Positions 53,698 to 62,824 of a stretch of DNA of 64,000 nucleotides are shown here, piece after piece (the first letter of the stretch is position 1; every line of letters starts with the position of its first letter). A program made the position numbers and the translations under genes. A model generated the notes under the pieces. It was given only the letters and a program-made list of their open reading frames with translations. It ran no database searches and was not told where the DNA came from. This stretch comes from AP-15 sp963698995 (lineage in GTDB: Bacteria > Pseudomonadota > Alphaproteobacteria > ATCC43930 > CGMCC-115725), in the NCBI GenBank assembly GCA_963698995.1, contig CAVOTD010000004.1, positions 1 through 64,000 on the forward strand. The letters are read 5' to 3'.

Positions 53698-54050
53698 TGG
53701 CCGGCGTTCAACGAAACGTTGTCATCACCCCCGCGAAAGCGGGGGTCCAGGGCTTCGTCCACGGCGCTTGCCGCTCTGGATTCCCGCTTTCGCGGGAATG
53801 ACCATAATGAGATCGGACGTTAAGGAACGCGGCTCTTAGTTGAGCCGAAGGTCGGTAATGTGGCACGGGGTCCTGCTTTAGTTCACCGCGCTCGACACGC
53901 TCGACGATGTCGACGAGGCGCTCATTGGTGCGCGCGCCGGCCCCGATAGACCCCGTTTTTCGCCGATTTGACGAGTCAGGAATTTCTTGTTCATCTCGGC
54001 GGAATGCGACGTATTTTGCTGACATCGGACCCCACGCGACGGAGGAAGCT
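53698..54050. other. Gap with a palindromic repeat and unassigned sequence
   Basis: The repeat at 53721-53802 fills the first part. The rest (53803-54050) has a minus-strand open frame (ARTNERLVDIVERVERGELKQ) that looks faintly protein-like but has no recognisable domain; it may be a remnant. I do not call a gene. Confidence 0.35.
53721..53802. repeat. Palindromic repeat, family 2, copy 2
   Basis: 82 bases with GTCATCACCCCCGCGAAAGC at one end and GCTTTCGCGGGAATGAC at the other, each end itself a hairpin. Same architecture, in opposite orientation, as the copy at 24096-24178. Confidence 0.8.
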
Positions 54051-55874
54051 ATGGACACCCGATCTGCAACGCCAGTCGAGGCGGTTGGCAACGAGATCGA
54101 TCGGCCGGTTCCGAGCGAGCCCTCGTCTCGCGCCTGGGGCAGCGATGCAATCGCTGCGATGCTGCGCGAGCTCGACATTCCTTATGTCGCGCTCAATCCC
54201 GGGTCGAGCTATCGCGGTCTGCATGACAGCCTGGTCAACTATCTTGGCAATACAAGACCGCGCATGTTGCTGTGCCTGCACGAAGAGAGCGCAGTCGCGC
54301 TGGCCCATGGCTGGGCCAAGGTGACCGGCCGCCCGCTGGCCGTGATCGTCCACGCCAATGTCGGTCTGATGCACGCGACGATGGCGATCTTCAATGCCTG
54401 GTGCGATCGCGTCCCGATCATCGTGCTGGGTGCCACCGGGGCGATCGATGCGACGCGCCGTCGGCCGTGGATCGAATGGATCCACACGGCGCGCGATCAA
54501 GGCGCGCTGGTCCGCAATTACATCAAATGGGACGACCAGCCGGCCTCGATTGGCGCCGCCCAGGAGGCGGTGCTGCGCGCCAATCTGATCGCGCAAACCG
54601 CGCCGCCCGGTCCAGTCTACCTCAATTTCGATCTGGCGTTGCAGGAGGACGAGATCGCTGCGTTGCCATCTCTGCCGGAGACTGCGCGCTTTGCTCCGCC
54701 GGCTCCCGTGGAACCGGCCGGGCCATTGGTGCGTCGAGCGGCCGAGCTCCTTGCCCGCGCCGAGCGGCCGGTCATTCTGATGGGCCGCACCTCGCGGGAT
54801 CCCGCGGCATGGCAGCGCCGCATCGAGCTGGCCGAGGCAGTCGGCGCTTGGGTGATGACCGACCGCAAGGCCGGCGCCGCTTTCCCGACCGATCACCCGC
54901 TGCACGCCGCCGGCCCGGCGGGCTCGCTGTCGCCGGCGGGCGCCGAGCTCGTGGCGGCCGCGGATGTGATCCTGAGCCTCGACTGGATCGACCTTGCCGG
55001 CACCTTGCAGAGCGCCTATCGCGGCAAGCCGGTCACCGCCAAGATCGTCCAGGTCTCGGTCGACCAGTACGTCCACAATGGCTGGAGCATGGATTACCAG
55101 GGGCTGCCCCCGGTCGATGTCCATTTGCTGGCGGAGCCCGATGCCGCGGTTCCGCCATTGCTGGCCGCAGTGACGACGCTGCGTCCAATCCCCCCGGCGA
55201 CACCGGCGGCGCGAGAACGGCGCGGCGCGCCGCCGCTCGCCGCGCTCGACACGGCCTCCGGGATCGATGTGCCATTGCTCGCGACCGCGCTCAAGGCGGC
55301 GCTCAACGGCGCTGAGACCAGCATGATCCGGCTGCCGCTCAGCTGGGGCGAGCATCTGTGGGATTTCCGGCATCCGCTGGACTTTCTCGGCGCCGACGGC
55401 GGCGGCGGCATCGGGTCGGGGCCGGGCATGGCGGTCGGCGCGGCATTGGCGTTGCGCGACGGCGAGCGACTGCCGGTGGCGGTGCTCGGCGACGGTGATT
55501 TCCTGATGGGCGTCAGCGCATTGTGGACGGCGGTGCGCAACAGCATCCCGCTGTTGATCGTGCTGGCCAACAACCGCTCGTTCTTCAATGACGAGCTGCA
55601 CCAGGAGCGGGTCGCGCGGGAGCGCGGCCGGCCGGTCGAGAACCGCTGGATCGGGCAGGCGATCGGCGATCCGGACATCGACCTCGCCGCGATGGCCCGC
55701 GCTCAGGGCTGCATCGGCATCGGGCCGGTCAAAGATCCGCGCGAGCTGGTGTCGGCCCTCAGCGAGGCTGTCGCGGCGGTGCGCGCCGGTAAGGTTTGCG
55801 TCGTCGATGTCCATGTCGCCGTCGGTTACGACCCCGGTGCCGCGACCGGCATCCTGCAGCCCGGCCCGCGATAA
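54051..55874 (+). CDS. Thiamine-diphosphate-dependent enzyme (acetolactate synthase/benzoylformate decarboxylase type)
   Basis: 607 residues. N-terminal pyrimidine-binding domain with the cofactor-activating Glu in CLHEESAVALAHGWAK; central domain (about 225-360); C-terminal pyrophosphate domain with GDGDFLMG followed 26 residues on by NN, ending the ThDP/Mg motif. ATG 54051 has GGAGGAAGC upstream. Members carboligate or decarboxylate 2-oxo acids. Next to 2-hydroxy-acid oxidases a 2-oxo-acid decarboxylase role is plausible, but this is inference. Confidence 0.88.
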   Translation: MDTRSATPVEAVGNEIDRPVPSEPSSRAWGSDAIAAMLRELDIPYVALNPGSSYRGLHDSLVNYLGNTRPRMLLCLHEESAVALAHGWAKVTGRPLAVIVHANVGLMHATMAIFNAWCDRVPIIVLGATGAIDATRRRPWIEWIHTARDQGALVRNYIKWDDQPASIGAAQEAVLRANLIAQTAPPGPVYLNFDLALQEDEIAALPSLPETARFAPPAPVEPAGPLVRRAAELLARAERPVILMGRTSRDPAAWQRRIELAEAVGAWVMTDRKAGAAFPTDHPLHAAGPAGSLSPAGAELVAAADVILSLDWIDLAGTLQSAYRGKPVTAKIVQVSVDQYVHNGWSMDYQGLPPVDVHLLAEPDAAVPPLLAAVTTLRPIPPATPAARERRGAPPLAALDTASGIDVPLLATALKAALNGAETSMIRLPLSWGEHLWDFRHPLDFLGADGGGGIGSGPGMAVGAALALRDGERLPVAVLGDGDFLMGVSALWTAVRNSIPLLIVLANNRSFFNDELHQERVARERGRPVENRWIGQAIGDPDIDLAAMARAQGCIGIGPVKDPRELVSALSEAVAAVRAGKVCVVDVHVAVGYDPGAATGILQPGPR

Positions 55875-55972
55875 CGCCTCCGTCATTGCCAGCGGCAACG
55901 GGTTCCCGGTAACTTGATTTCCGTCGGCGCAGCCGGGTCGCTCCGCGCGCGGGGTAGCATAGGGAGGATAAC

Positions 55973-57370
55973 TTGCTGGAACTTTTGGAGCGTCAAAAGA
56001 AGCTGACCGCGAACCAGTGGAAGATTGCCGGCGCGGCGACGCTCGGCGACATGCTCGATTTCTTCGACTTCTTCCTGATCGGCTTTGTCCTCGCGTTCAT
56101 CGTAAAAGATTGGCATCTGACATATGGACAATCGGGGGCGATCCTGCTCGCCTCCGGCGTCAGCGCGCCGTTCGGGTCGCTTCTCTATGGCTTGATGGCC
56201 GACAAGATCGGCCGGCGCACGGCACTGATCACCGCCGTGCTGAACGTTTCGCTGGCGACCGGCGCGATGGCGCTGACGCCGGAAGGAGGCTGGATCTACC
56301 TGGTCATCTGCCGCTTTTTTGTCGGGTTCGGCGTGACCGGCCTCTATTCGGTCGACATCACCCTGATGCAGGAGTTTTCGCCGGCGCACAAGCGCGGCTG
56401 GTTCACCGGGATCACCACGACGATGCTGCCGGCTGGCCAGTTGCTTGCCGCGTTGCTGGGGGCGTTTGCCGCGCCCTATATCGGCTGGCGCGGGATGGTC
56501 GCGGTCGGGCTGCTGCCGGCATTTCTATGCTTGTACATTCGGGCATTCGTCCCCGAATTGCCGCATTGGCTGCTGCGCCGGGGCCGGGTGGAGGAGGCGC
56601 GGCGAGCACTCGCCTGGGCATTGCAAATGGACCCCGCGCAGATCACTTTGCCGGTGACGCTTCCTACGGTCGAGCAGACGCGTTGGCTCGATATCTTTAA
56701 ATATCCGCGCAGCATCATCGCCGGCTGCCTGACCGGGTTGACCCAAACCGGCGGCGTCGCGCTCGCTCTGTGGTTGGTGACCCTGCTGGTGATGGTGCTT
56801 AAGATTACCCCGCCGGAGGCGTCGAAGCTGGTGATTTGGATCAGTCTGGCGGCGATCGCCGGCCGGTTTCTCTGCTCGTGGATGTCGGACGCCTGGGGAC
56901 GCCGCGCGTCGGGTATATTCGCCTGCCTGATCGCAGCGTTTTTCATGTCAATGGCCGGCTATCTGCACGATGTCTTCATCGGCGGCGTGTCGATGTTCTT
57001 CCTGATGATCCTGCTGCAGAGTTTCTTCGGCAGCGGCAATTACTCGATCGTCGGGCCCTATATGGGCGAGATGTGGCCGGCCCGGCTGCGCGGCAGCGGC
57101 ATGGGCTTTGTCTACGGCGTCGGCAATCTCGGCAAATTCATCGGCCCGGCCGGGCTGGCGCTGATCGCCGGTTCTTCTAACTTGGTCAAGCCGGAGGTGA
57201 CGTTCGACGCACTGATTCCGGGTTTCAACTATTTCGCGTTTTGGTACATACTCGGCGCGCTCGCCTTCTGGCTCATCGGCATCGAAACGCGCGGCCGCAC
57301 AATCGACGAGATTGATGACGCGCTGAACAAACCCGCGGTGCGATCGGCCGAGCAGGTGCCGGCGCAATAG
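55973..57370 (+). CDS. MFS transporter
   Basis: 465 residues with 12 predicted membrane helices in two halves joined by a cytoplasmic loop (about 205-245). Motif A is GLMADKIGRRTAL; FVGFGVTGLYSVDITLMQEFSP resembles sugar/organic-acid proton symporters (aromatic-acid:H+ or metabolite:H+ branch). TTG 55973 is the start, five bases after GGGAGG. It probably imports the substrate of the neighbouring oxidases and ThDP enzyme. Its stop is 5 bases from the convergent FMN oxidase. Confidence 0.9.
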   Translation: MLELLERQKKLTANQWKIAGAATLGDMLDFFDFFLIGFVLAFIVKDWHLTYGQSGAILLASGVSAPFGSLLYGLMADKIGRRTALITAVLNVSLATGAMALTPEGGWIYLVICRFFVGFGVTGLYSVDITLMQEFSPAHKRGWFTGITTTMLPAGQLLAALLGAFAAPYIGWRGMVAVGLLPAFLCLYIRAFVPELPHWLLRRGRVEEARRALAWALQMDPAQITLPVTLPTVEQTRWLDIFKYPRSIIAGCLTGLTQTGGVALALWLVTLLVMVLKITPPEASKLVIWISLAAIAGRFLCSWMSDAWGRRASGIFACLIAAFFMSMAGYLHDVFIGGVSMFFLMILLQSFFGSGNYSIVGPYMGEMWPARLRGSGMGFVYGVGNLGKFIGPAGLALIAGSSNLVKPEVTFDALIPGFNYFAFWYILGALAFWLIGIETRGRTIDEIDDALNKPAVRSAEQVPAQ

Positions 57371-57374
57371 CGGG

Positions 57375-58568
57375 TCAGCGGTTCTGGGTCCAGTCGTCGC
57401 GCCACAGGAAATCGGGTCCGAGCTGGTCGAGGGTCGGGCAGCCGATCTGCCCCATCACCAGGTCGATCTCGCCGCGGAAGATGTCGATCGCTTTGTTGAC
57501 CCCGGGCACCCCGCCGACGATCGCGCCATAGAGCGTCGGCCGGCCGAAAAACACGAACTGGGCGCCGAGGCAAAAGGCGATGAGGATGTCGGCGCCGCGA
57601 CGCACGCCGCTGTCGAGCATGACCGTGACTTTGTCGCCGACCGCGGCCTTGATCGCCGGCAAAGCCTCAAGCGAGGCCGGCGCCTGGTCAAGCTGGCGGC
57701 CGCCATGGTTTGAGACGATGATCCCGTCGACGCCGATCTCGGCGGCGCGAACCGCGTCGGCCGGGTTCAGGATGCCCTTGACGACGAGGGCGCGCGGAAA
57801 CAAGCGCCGGTAGCGTTCGAGGTCGCGCCAGGTCTGCGCCGCGGCCGGGGTCTGTCCACGGCCGAAGGCGATGACGTCCGACGTGCTCGCCCCATTGCCG
57901 GCGTGCGGCGCCCAATTCCCGAGGGTCGGCGCGCCGCCGAGCCGCATATATTCGATGACCCAGGCGGGATGGGTGATCGCCTCCAACAGAATCGACGGCT
58001 TCAGCTTCAACGATTCCATGACGCCGCCGCCCCGGATCCGGGAAAAGCCGTTGCGGTAGTTGCGTTCGCGCTTCGGATGCACCGGCACATCGACGGTCAG
58101 CACCAGCGCGCCGAGACCGGCATCACGGGCGCGGCCGATCAATGCATCGGTGATATTGCCGTCCTTGGCCGCATAGAGCTGAAACCAGACATTGTCAGGA
58201 GCGACCCGCGCCGCTTCTTCCATCGAGGCGTTGCTGCCGCCAGACATGATGTAGGGGATGTTCGCCTCCGCGGCGGCTTCGGCCAGCATCACTTCGCCTT
58301 CCCGCCGGTAGAGGCCGACGCCGCCGGTCGGCGAGATCCCGAAGGGGCTCGAATAGGTACGGCCGAACACGGTTGCTGACTGGTCGCGCTGGGAGACGTC
58401 GACCAGATAACGGGGCAGCAGCCGATGCTTGTGAAAAGCGGCCTCGTTGCGCGACAGGCCGCGTTCGTCCTCCACTCCGCCCTCGATGTAGTCGAAGATG
58501 ATGCGCGGCAGCTTGCGCTTCGCCATCCTGTGCAGGTCTTCGATGTTGATCGCGCGATCGAGGTTCAT
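57375..58568 (-). CDS. FMN-dependent alpha-hydroxy-acid oxidase/dehydrogenase, paralogue 1
   Basis: 397 residues, TIM-barrel FMN enzyme of the L-lactate/mandelate dehydrogenase and glycolate oxidase family. FDYIEGGVEDERGLSRNEAAF at the N terminus, PFGISPTGGVGL, FQLYAAKD, LTVDVPVHPKRERNYRNGF, VVKGILNPADA (Lys), SNHGGRQLDQAPAS (catalytic His) and DSGVRRGADILIAFCLGA. ATG 58568 gives the family-like MNLDRAINIEDLH; an in-frame ATG at 58619 adds 17 unlikely residues. It is convergent with the MFS gene. Confidence 0.93.
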   Translation of the reverse strand: MNLDRAINIEDLHRMAKRKLPRIIFDYIEGGVEDERGLSRNEAAFHKHRLLPRYLVDVSQRDQSATVFGRTYSSPFGISPTGGVGLYRREGEVMLAEAAAEANIPYIMSGGSNASMEEAARVAPDNVWFQLYAAKDGNITDALIGRARDAGLGALVLTVDVPVHPKRERNYRNGFSRIRGGGVMESLKLKPSILLEAITHPAWVIEYMRLGGAPTLGNWAPHAGNGASTSDVIAFGRGQTPAAAQTWRDLERYRRLFPRALVVKGILNPADAVRAAEIGVDGIIVSNHGGRQLDQAPASLEALPAIKAAVGDKVTVMLDSGVRRGADILIAFCLGAQFVFFGRPTLYGAIVGGVPGVNKAIDIFRGEIDLVMGQIGCPTLDQLGPDFLWRDDWTQNR

Positions 58569-59003
58569 GGCTCGCTGGTCTCTTCGTGATGCATCACCGG
58601 TAGGATCGCTCAATTTCAAACGACGGCGAATTCAAACGTCATCCCGGGGCAGGCCGAGATCCATTCCTCCGCGCCGCCACAGTCCCCAACCGCGCATGAT
58701 CGACGCTTTAGACCTGCAATTCAACAACTTGCGGCGCCTAGGAGCTAGCATTCGGGCCTGTGAGAAAGTCCGAAATGGCCGTCATTCCTGGGCGCGGGGC
58801 TCCGCCCGCGAGCCCGGAACCAAGAACACCGGCCCGCGAAATGCAAGGATCGGCTGGTTTTCCTGCTTCCGGGCCTGGCCCTGCGGGCCATCCCGGAATG
58901 ACGACGAGAGGCGACCCGCCTTGAGACATGATTCTTTCACACGCTCATTCGCCGGGATGACGAGGGGACCAGCAAACGGAATGAGCCGGTCGGGTCAGAC
59001 CCG
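58569..59003. other. Gap between the two FMN oxidase genes
   Basis: 435 bases with no gene. It contains the family-1 palindromic repeat (58781-58902) and, further right, GTGAAAGAATCATG and CGGGATGACGAG, pieces that also resemble repeat borders. The gap argues that the two oxidase genes are transcribed separately. Confidence 0.5.
58781..58902. repeat. Palindromic repeat, family 1, copy 3
   Basis: 122 bases bounded by GTCATTCCTGG and CCCGGAATGAC with inner palindromes GGGGCTCCGCCC and GGCCCTGCGGGCC. Closest to the nuoM-nuoN copy, including about 25 bases of upstream flank. Confidence 0.85.
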
Positions 59004-60197
59004 TCACACGTTGCGCTGCCAATCGTCCCGCCACAGGAAATCGGGGCCGAGCTGGTCGAGGCTCGGACAACCTATCTGCCCCATGACGAGGTCGATCTCG
59101 TTCTGGAGGATCGCGATCGCCTTGTTGACCCCGGGGATGCCGCCGGCCGCCGCGCCATAGAGCGTCGGGCGCCCCATAAAGACAAACCGCGCACCAAGGC
59201 AGAAGGCAATCAGGATATCGGCGCCGCGCCTGACGCCGCTGTCGAGCATGACCGTCAGTTTGTCCGCGACCGCTTCGTTGATAGCCGGCAGGACGTCGAG
59301 CGAGGCCGGCGCCTGGTCGAGCTGGCGCCCGCCATGGTTCGACACGATGATCCCATCGCAGCCGATCTCGGCGCAGCGCAACGCGTCACTCGGATCCATG
59401 ATCCCTTTGACCACGAGGTTGCGCGGGAAGAGCCGCCGATAATTTTCGAGATCTCGCCAAGTCTGAGTATTGAACGGAAGCAGCGAACGGGAAAAGTTGT
59501 AGACGGCCTCGGCGCTCGCTCCGTTGCCGGCGTAGGGTTGCCAGTTCTGCAACATCGGCGTCCCGCCGCCATGCCGCAAGTAATCCATGATCCAGCCAGG
59601 ATGCGCCAGCGACTCGAGCAGGATGGCAGGCTTGAGACTCAATGCCTGCAACAGGCCGCCGCGGATATTGGCGAAACCGTTGCGGATATTGCGCTCGCGC
59701 TTTGAGCTGGCCGGCGTATCGACGGTAAGCACAAGGGCGTCGAGCCCGGCGTCTGCGGTCCGGCGGATCATGTCCTCCGCGACCTTAGGATCGCGCGGCG
59801 CGTAAAGCTGGTACCAGGCATGGTGCGGCGCGACCTTGGCGGCGGCCTCGATCGAGTCGTTGCTGGCGCCAGACATGATGTAGGGGATGTTCGCTGTCGC
59901 CGCCGCCTCGGCCAGCATCAAATCGGCGCCGCGGCGGAAGAGACCGGCGCCGCCGGTCGGTGAGATCCCAAAAGGGCTGGCAAAGCTGCGGCCGAACAAT
60001 GTCGCCGTTTGGTCCCGCCTCGAGACATCGACCAGGTAGCGCGGCAGCAATTGATGTTTATGGAAGGCCGCGGTGTTGCGCTCGAGCCCGCGCTCGTCCT
60101 CCAACCCGCCCTCGATGAAGTCGAAGGCGATCTTCGGCAGCCGCCGCTTCGCCATGCGGTGCAGGTCTTCAATATTGACGGCCTGATCGATCCTCAT
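59004..60197 (-). CDS. FMN-dependent alpha-hydroxy-acid oxidase/dehydrogenase, paralogue 2
   Basis: 397 residues, the same length and layout as the gene at 57375-58568, with FDFIEGGLEDERGLERNTAAF, LTVDTPASSKRERNIRNGF, SNHGGRQLDQAPAS and DSGVRRGADILIAFCLGA. The paralogues differ mainly in the loop after ILLE(A/S) and around the active-site lid, so they may have different substrates. ATG 60197 is the family-like start; the open frame runs on upstream into unrelated remnants. Confidence 0.93.
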   Translation of the reverse strand: MRIDQAVNIEDLHRMAKRRLPKIAFDFIEGGLEDERGLERNTAAFHKHQLLPRYLVDVSRRDQTATLFGRSFASPFGISPTGGAGLFRRGADLMLAEAAATANIPYIMSGASNDSIEAAAKVAPHHAWYQLYAPRDPKVAEDMIRRTADAGLDALVLTVDTPASSKRERNIRNGFANIRGGLLQALSLKPAILLESLAHPGWIMDYLRHGGGTPMLQNWQPYAGNGASAEAVYNFSRSLLPFNTQTWRDLENYRRLFPRNLVVKGIMDPSDALRCAEIGCDGIIVSNHGGRQLDQAPASLDVLPAINEAVADKLTVMLDSGVRRGADILIAFCLGARFVFMGRPTLYGAAAGGIPGVNKAIAILQNEIDLVMGQIGCPSLDQLGPDFLWRDDWQRNV

Positions 60198-60479
60198 ATC
60201 GATGTGTTCTCCCGGACGCGGCAAAGGTGCGGCCCTGCGACATTGCCGTATTTTTCCACCACTCGACAATCCCCAGCGGCAGCGGATCTGGCGTGGTTTG
60301 ACTGCAGCGACCCGCTCCCTAACCCTCCCGTGCAGCTCGAGACATTTCGAGGGTGGCCGCAGACAGGACCAGGCAAACAATTCTGCGAGCGAGGCATTGG
60401 CTAAATCGGGCTCGTGCCACCCGGGTACTGTCGCGCGATGTCGCGGATCTTCTCCACGAACATGCCCGCCAGATGGCGC

Positions 60480-60722
60480 CCTCGCCCCGCATGCTGGGAG
60501 CGGGCTGGAGTGAGGGGCAGCTTCGGCGCGCTGGAGGCTCGCGGCTGCCTCGGCCAAGTGCAGAGCATGGGCGCGCGCCGGATCGACGCCCGACTGGGCC
60601 AGTTCGTCCGCACAACCTGCGGCCCGGCGGCGGCGCGCGCAGTGTTCGCGGCTCGCGGCGGAACCGGCATTCGCCTTGGCTGTCCTCAGCCGGGACAATC
60701 GCGCATCACGCGCCTGGGACAT
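60480..60722 (-). pseudogene. Possible remnant of the small gene downstream of DUF5681
   Basis: From ATG 60722 the minus strand reads SQARDARLSRLRTAKANAGS and a helical Ala/Arg-rich stretch (DPARAHALHLAEAAASL), then runs into a GC-rich palindrome (about 60478-60520, CCCGCATGCTGGGAGCGGG). It looks like the start of a small helical protein cut by a repeat. Weakly supported; between it and the FMN oxidase I see no gene. Confidence 0.3.
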
Positions 60723-61130
60723 TGGCCTGTTCCAGCTGTGGCAGGGGCCGCTGGAAAATCGCTTGTCTCGATCGCCCGGACAAAGATCTCGACCACTCGA
60801 GCCGTTTCCGCCGCCTCGCCGGGTGTGATGGCGCCCCGCGGCGCCGCCGTGGTGATCGTCGCCATCGCGGCGCGGCGGAACGATGCGGTCGAGGCAAAGC
60901 CGCAACGCCCTCGGATCGCCCTCGAAGGCGAGTTCGACGGCCTTCCGGGTCAATGCCTCGGCCTCGCCGTTGAGCAAGAGCTCGGCGGCCTCGGTCCCCC
61001 GGTCGCGCGCGCCTATCGACCGGCCGGCCGGATTGCCCGACCGGCCTTTTCCGAACCGCCCCGCGCGCCGAGGCCAACCCGTTTTTGCAGGGGATTTACA
61101 GGCATCAGTATCCTCCTTCGCCCCCAGCAT
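60700..61130 (-). pseudogene. DUF5681 (phage/mobile-element-type) protein, frameshifted remnant
   Basis: From 61130 the minus strand encodes GRFGKGRSGNPAGRSIGARD, then LLNGEAEALTRKAVELAFEG and RALRLCLDRIVPPRR, which is a good DUF5681 domain. The frame then fails; a second frame continues with GAITPGEAAETARVVEIFVR and AIETSDF to about 60750. DUF5681 genes are found near prophage and mobile genes and have no known role. Decayed copy. Confidence 0.55.
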
Positions 61131-61313
61131 CCGTTGCCGAGCGCCAAGGGCAGAACTATGTGATGCGATTATGGCAATTTTATTGTTGCTGTGACAGGAA
61201 CGGTGCGCCCGTCAAGCCCGGTCGAAGTCCGAGGCTCTGCTCTGATGGGACCGTGGCGCTTTCCATGACCTCCGATGGTGGGGCCCGGTTCGCTATGCAA
61301 GTGATATGTTTGG

Positions 61314-61682
61314 TCAGTGTAGGGGCATCATCGTGTTGCCTGCGCTGACATAGGTCGCTTGCGGCGACTTTCCGTCCGCGCTGGTCCATGTGATGACGTT
61401 GTTAGAGCCGACGAATTCGATCTTGGCACCGGCCCCGAACTGGATGGCGATCTTGTTGCCCGACCCCGCCAGTTCGATTCCCGAACACAGTCCGGTTATG
61501 GTCAACGCGTTGTGGCTGCCCATAATTTCGGCCCGGCCTCCAGCGCAATCGAGTGTAGCAGTCTGGCCGGAATTCAGGAAGCCGGCCTGATTGTTCGAAC
61601 CCTGCGCGTGTGCTGGACTCGCCGCCGCGCCGCACCAGAGCGCCGCAAGGGCAAGCACCGGTCGAACTGTGCCAAAAGGCAT
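61314..61682 (-). CDS. DUF3060 secreted protein
   Basis: 122 residues with a signal peptide (VRPVLALAALWCGAAASPAHAQ). The mature part is a short beta-rich repeat region (GSHNALTITGLCSGIELAGSGNKIAI, then GAKIEFVGSNNVITWT) with a Cys pair, as in DUF3060 proteins. Each SGN/SNN/SHN turn repeats about every 20 residues, suggesting a small beta-solenoid. Function unknown. Confidence 0.75.
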   Translation of the reverse strand: MPFGTVRPVLALAALWCGAAASPAHAQGSNNQAGFLNSGQTATLDCAGGRAEIMGSHNALTITGLCSGIELAGSGNKIAIQFGAGAKIEFVGSNNVITWTSADGKSPQATYVSAGNTMMPLH

Positions 61683-61792
61683 ACTCTGCCACCCTTCGTC
61701 GTCTAGACCCGATGTTCGCTGAGTGATCGGCGGCCCGTCTCGCAGTATGCAGGTAACGAGGGTTGCGCCGGATTGGCCGGCGGCCGAGCCTC

Positions 61793-62437
61793 ATGCATAG
61801 GAGACGGGTCGTGGGGGATCGTATCACGTCTATCGGGCTTGATGTTCACAAGGGGATCGTTGTGGCGCTAGCGGAAGGCGGCCTGCGGGGCGAGGTTCGG
61901 GACTATGGGCGGATTGCGAACCCGCCGGCGGCGGTGCAGCGGCTGGTGCGCAAGCTCGGCCAACAAGGGGTGGAGCTGCGGTTCTGCTACGAGGCGGGGC
62001 CGTGCGGTTACGGCCTCCAACGCCAATTGTCGGCGGCTGGGCACGACGGTGTTGTCGTCGCCCCCTCGTTGATTCCGAAGCGGCCGGGCGACCGGATCAA
62101 GACCGATCGGCGGGACGCATCTAGTCTGGCGAAGCTGCACCGGGCCGGCGAGCTGACGGCGGTGTGGGTTCCCGATCCGGGGCACGAGGCGATGCGCGAT
62201 CTGGTGCGCGCCCGTCTCGACGCGGTGCATGCGCTGCGCCGGGCACGCCAGCAGCTCTCGGGCTTCCTGTTGCGGCAGGGCTGCCATTACCGGCGTCCAG
62301 CATGGACCAAGCTGCATCGCCGTTGGCTGGCGGGGCTCAAGTTCGAGCAGGCGGTGCGTCACTGCCGCGATCGCCCGCGAATTGGCCGGCTTCATCTGGG
62401 CCATCGCCCGGCGCGTGCCGCCGGCGGCGGGCTGAAC
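61793..62437 (+). pseudogene. IS110-family transposase, internally deleted
   Basis: The DEDD-type N-terminal domain is intact: SIGLDVHKGIVVAL (first Asp), FCYEAGPCGYGLQRQL (Glu), KTDRRDASSLAKL and QLSGFLLRQGCHY up to LAGLKFEQAVR. From about 62350 a different frame carries AIARELAGFIWAIARRV, which belongs to the far C terminus. The middle, including most of the Transposase_20 domain with its Ser, is missing. The element cannot transpose by itself. Confidence 0.75.
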
Positions 62438-62824
62438 AGAAGAAACCCGTGATCGCATCCAAGGGAGGCGCCAGCGAACCACCGGACACGCTGCTGCTGG
62501 GCAAGGCTGGGGGCGCGGTCGCGGTCAGGAGAACCCTCGCATCCACTATCTGCCGGGTCGCCGATCCGACGCAGGTTTCTAGACCGAGGCAGCTCCGCGA
62601 CGCATCAACGGTCATGCGGTTTCGACCCGCGCATCAGAGTATGATCAACCGTCGTCATGACGGCCGTGCCTCCTGCCTTGCCCGGCAGAGCCTGTAGCAA
62701 ATGCTTCCAGTGGAGCCACGAATTCACGCGCCTGCATCTTGCAACAGCGGACATGAGAGTGGAGGGTCCGAGCACGATCGCGATGCAGCCCTTTGCCACC
62801 GGTGTGACGGCTTGGGTGGCTGAC
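62438..62824. mobile_element. Probable non-coding 3' part of the IS110-like element
   Basis: 387 bases with no gene. From recollection of related rhizobial IS110-type elements, long non-coding 3' ends look like this stretch (GGTCATGCGG, ATCAACCGTCGTCATGACGG, AATGCTTCCAGTGGAGCCAC). The outer border is not visible; IS110 elements usually lack terminal inverted repeats. Confidence 0.4.

Noticed and set aside
53813..54178. Minus-strand frame with ARTNERLVDIVERVERGELKQ as a possible regulator
   Set aside because: No start with a ribosome binding site, it overlaps the ThDP gene start and runs into a palindromic repeat; at best a remnant.
53991..55898. 635-codon minus-strand open frame opposite the ThDP enzyme
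   Set aside because: Antisense shadow of a protein with clear ThDP motifs; the translated sequence has no family features.
60414..61163. 249-codon plus-strand frame opposite the DUF5681 remnant
   Set aside because: Arg/Ala-rich shadow with no domain; the minus strand has the recognisable DUF5681 sequence.
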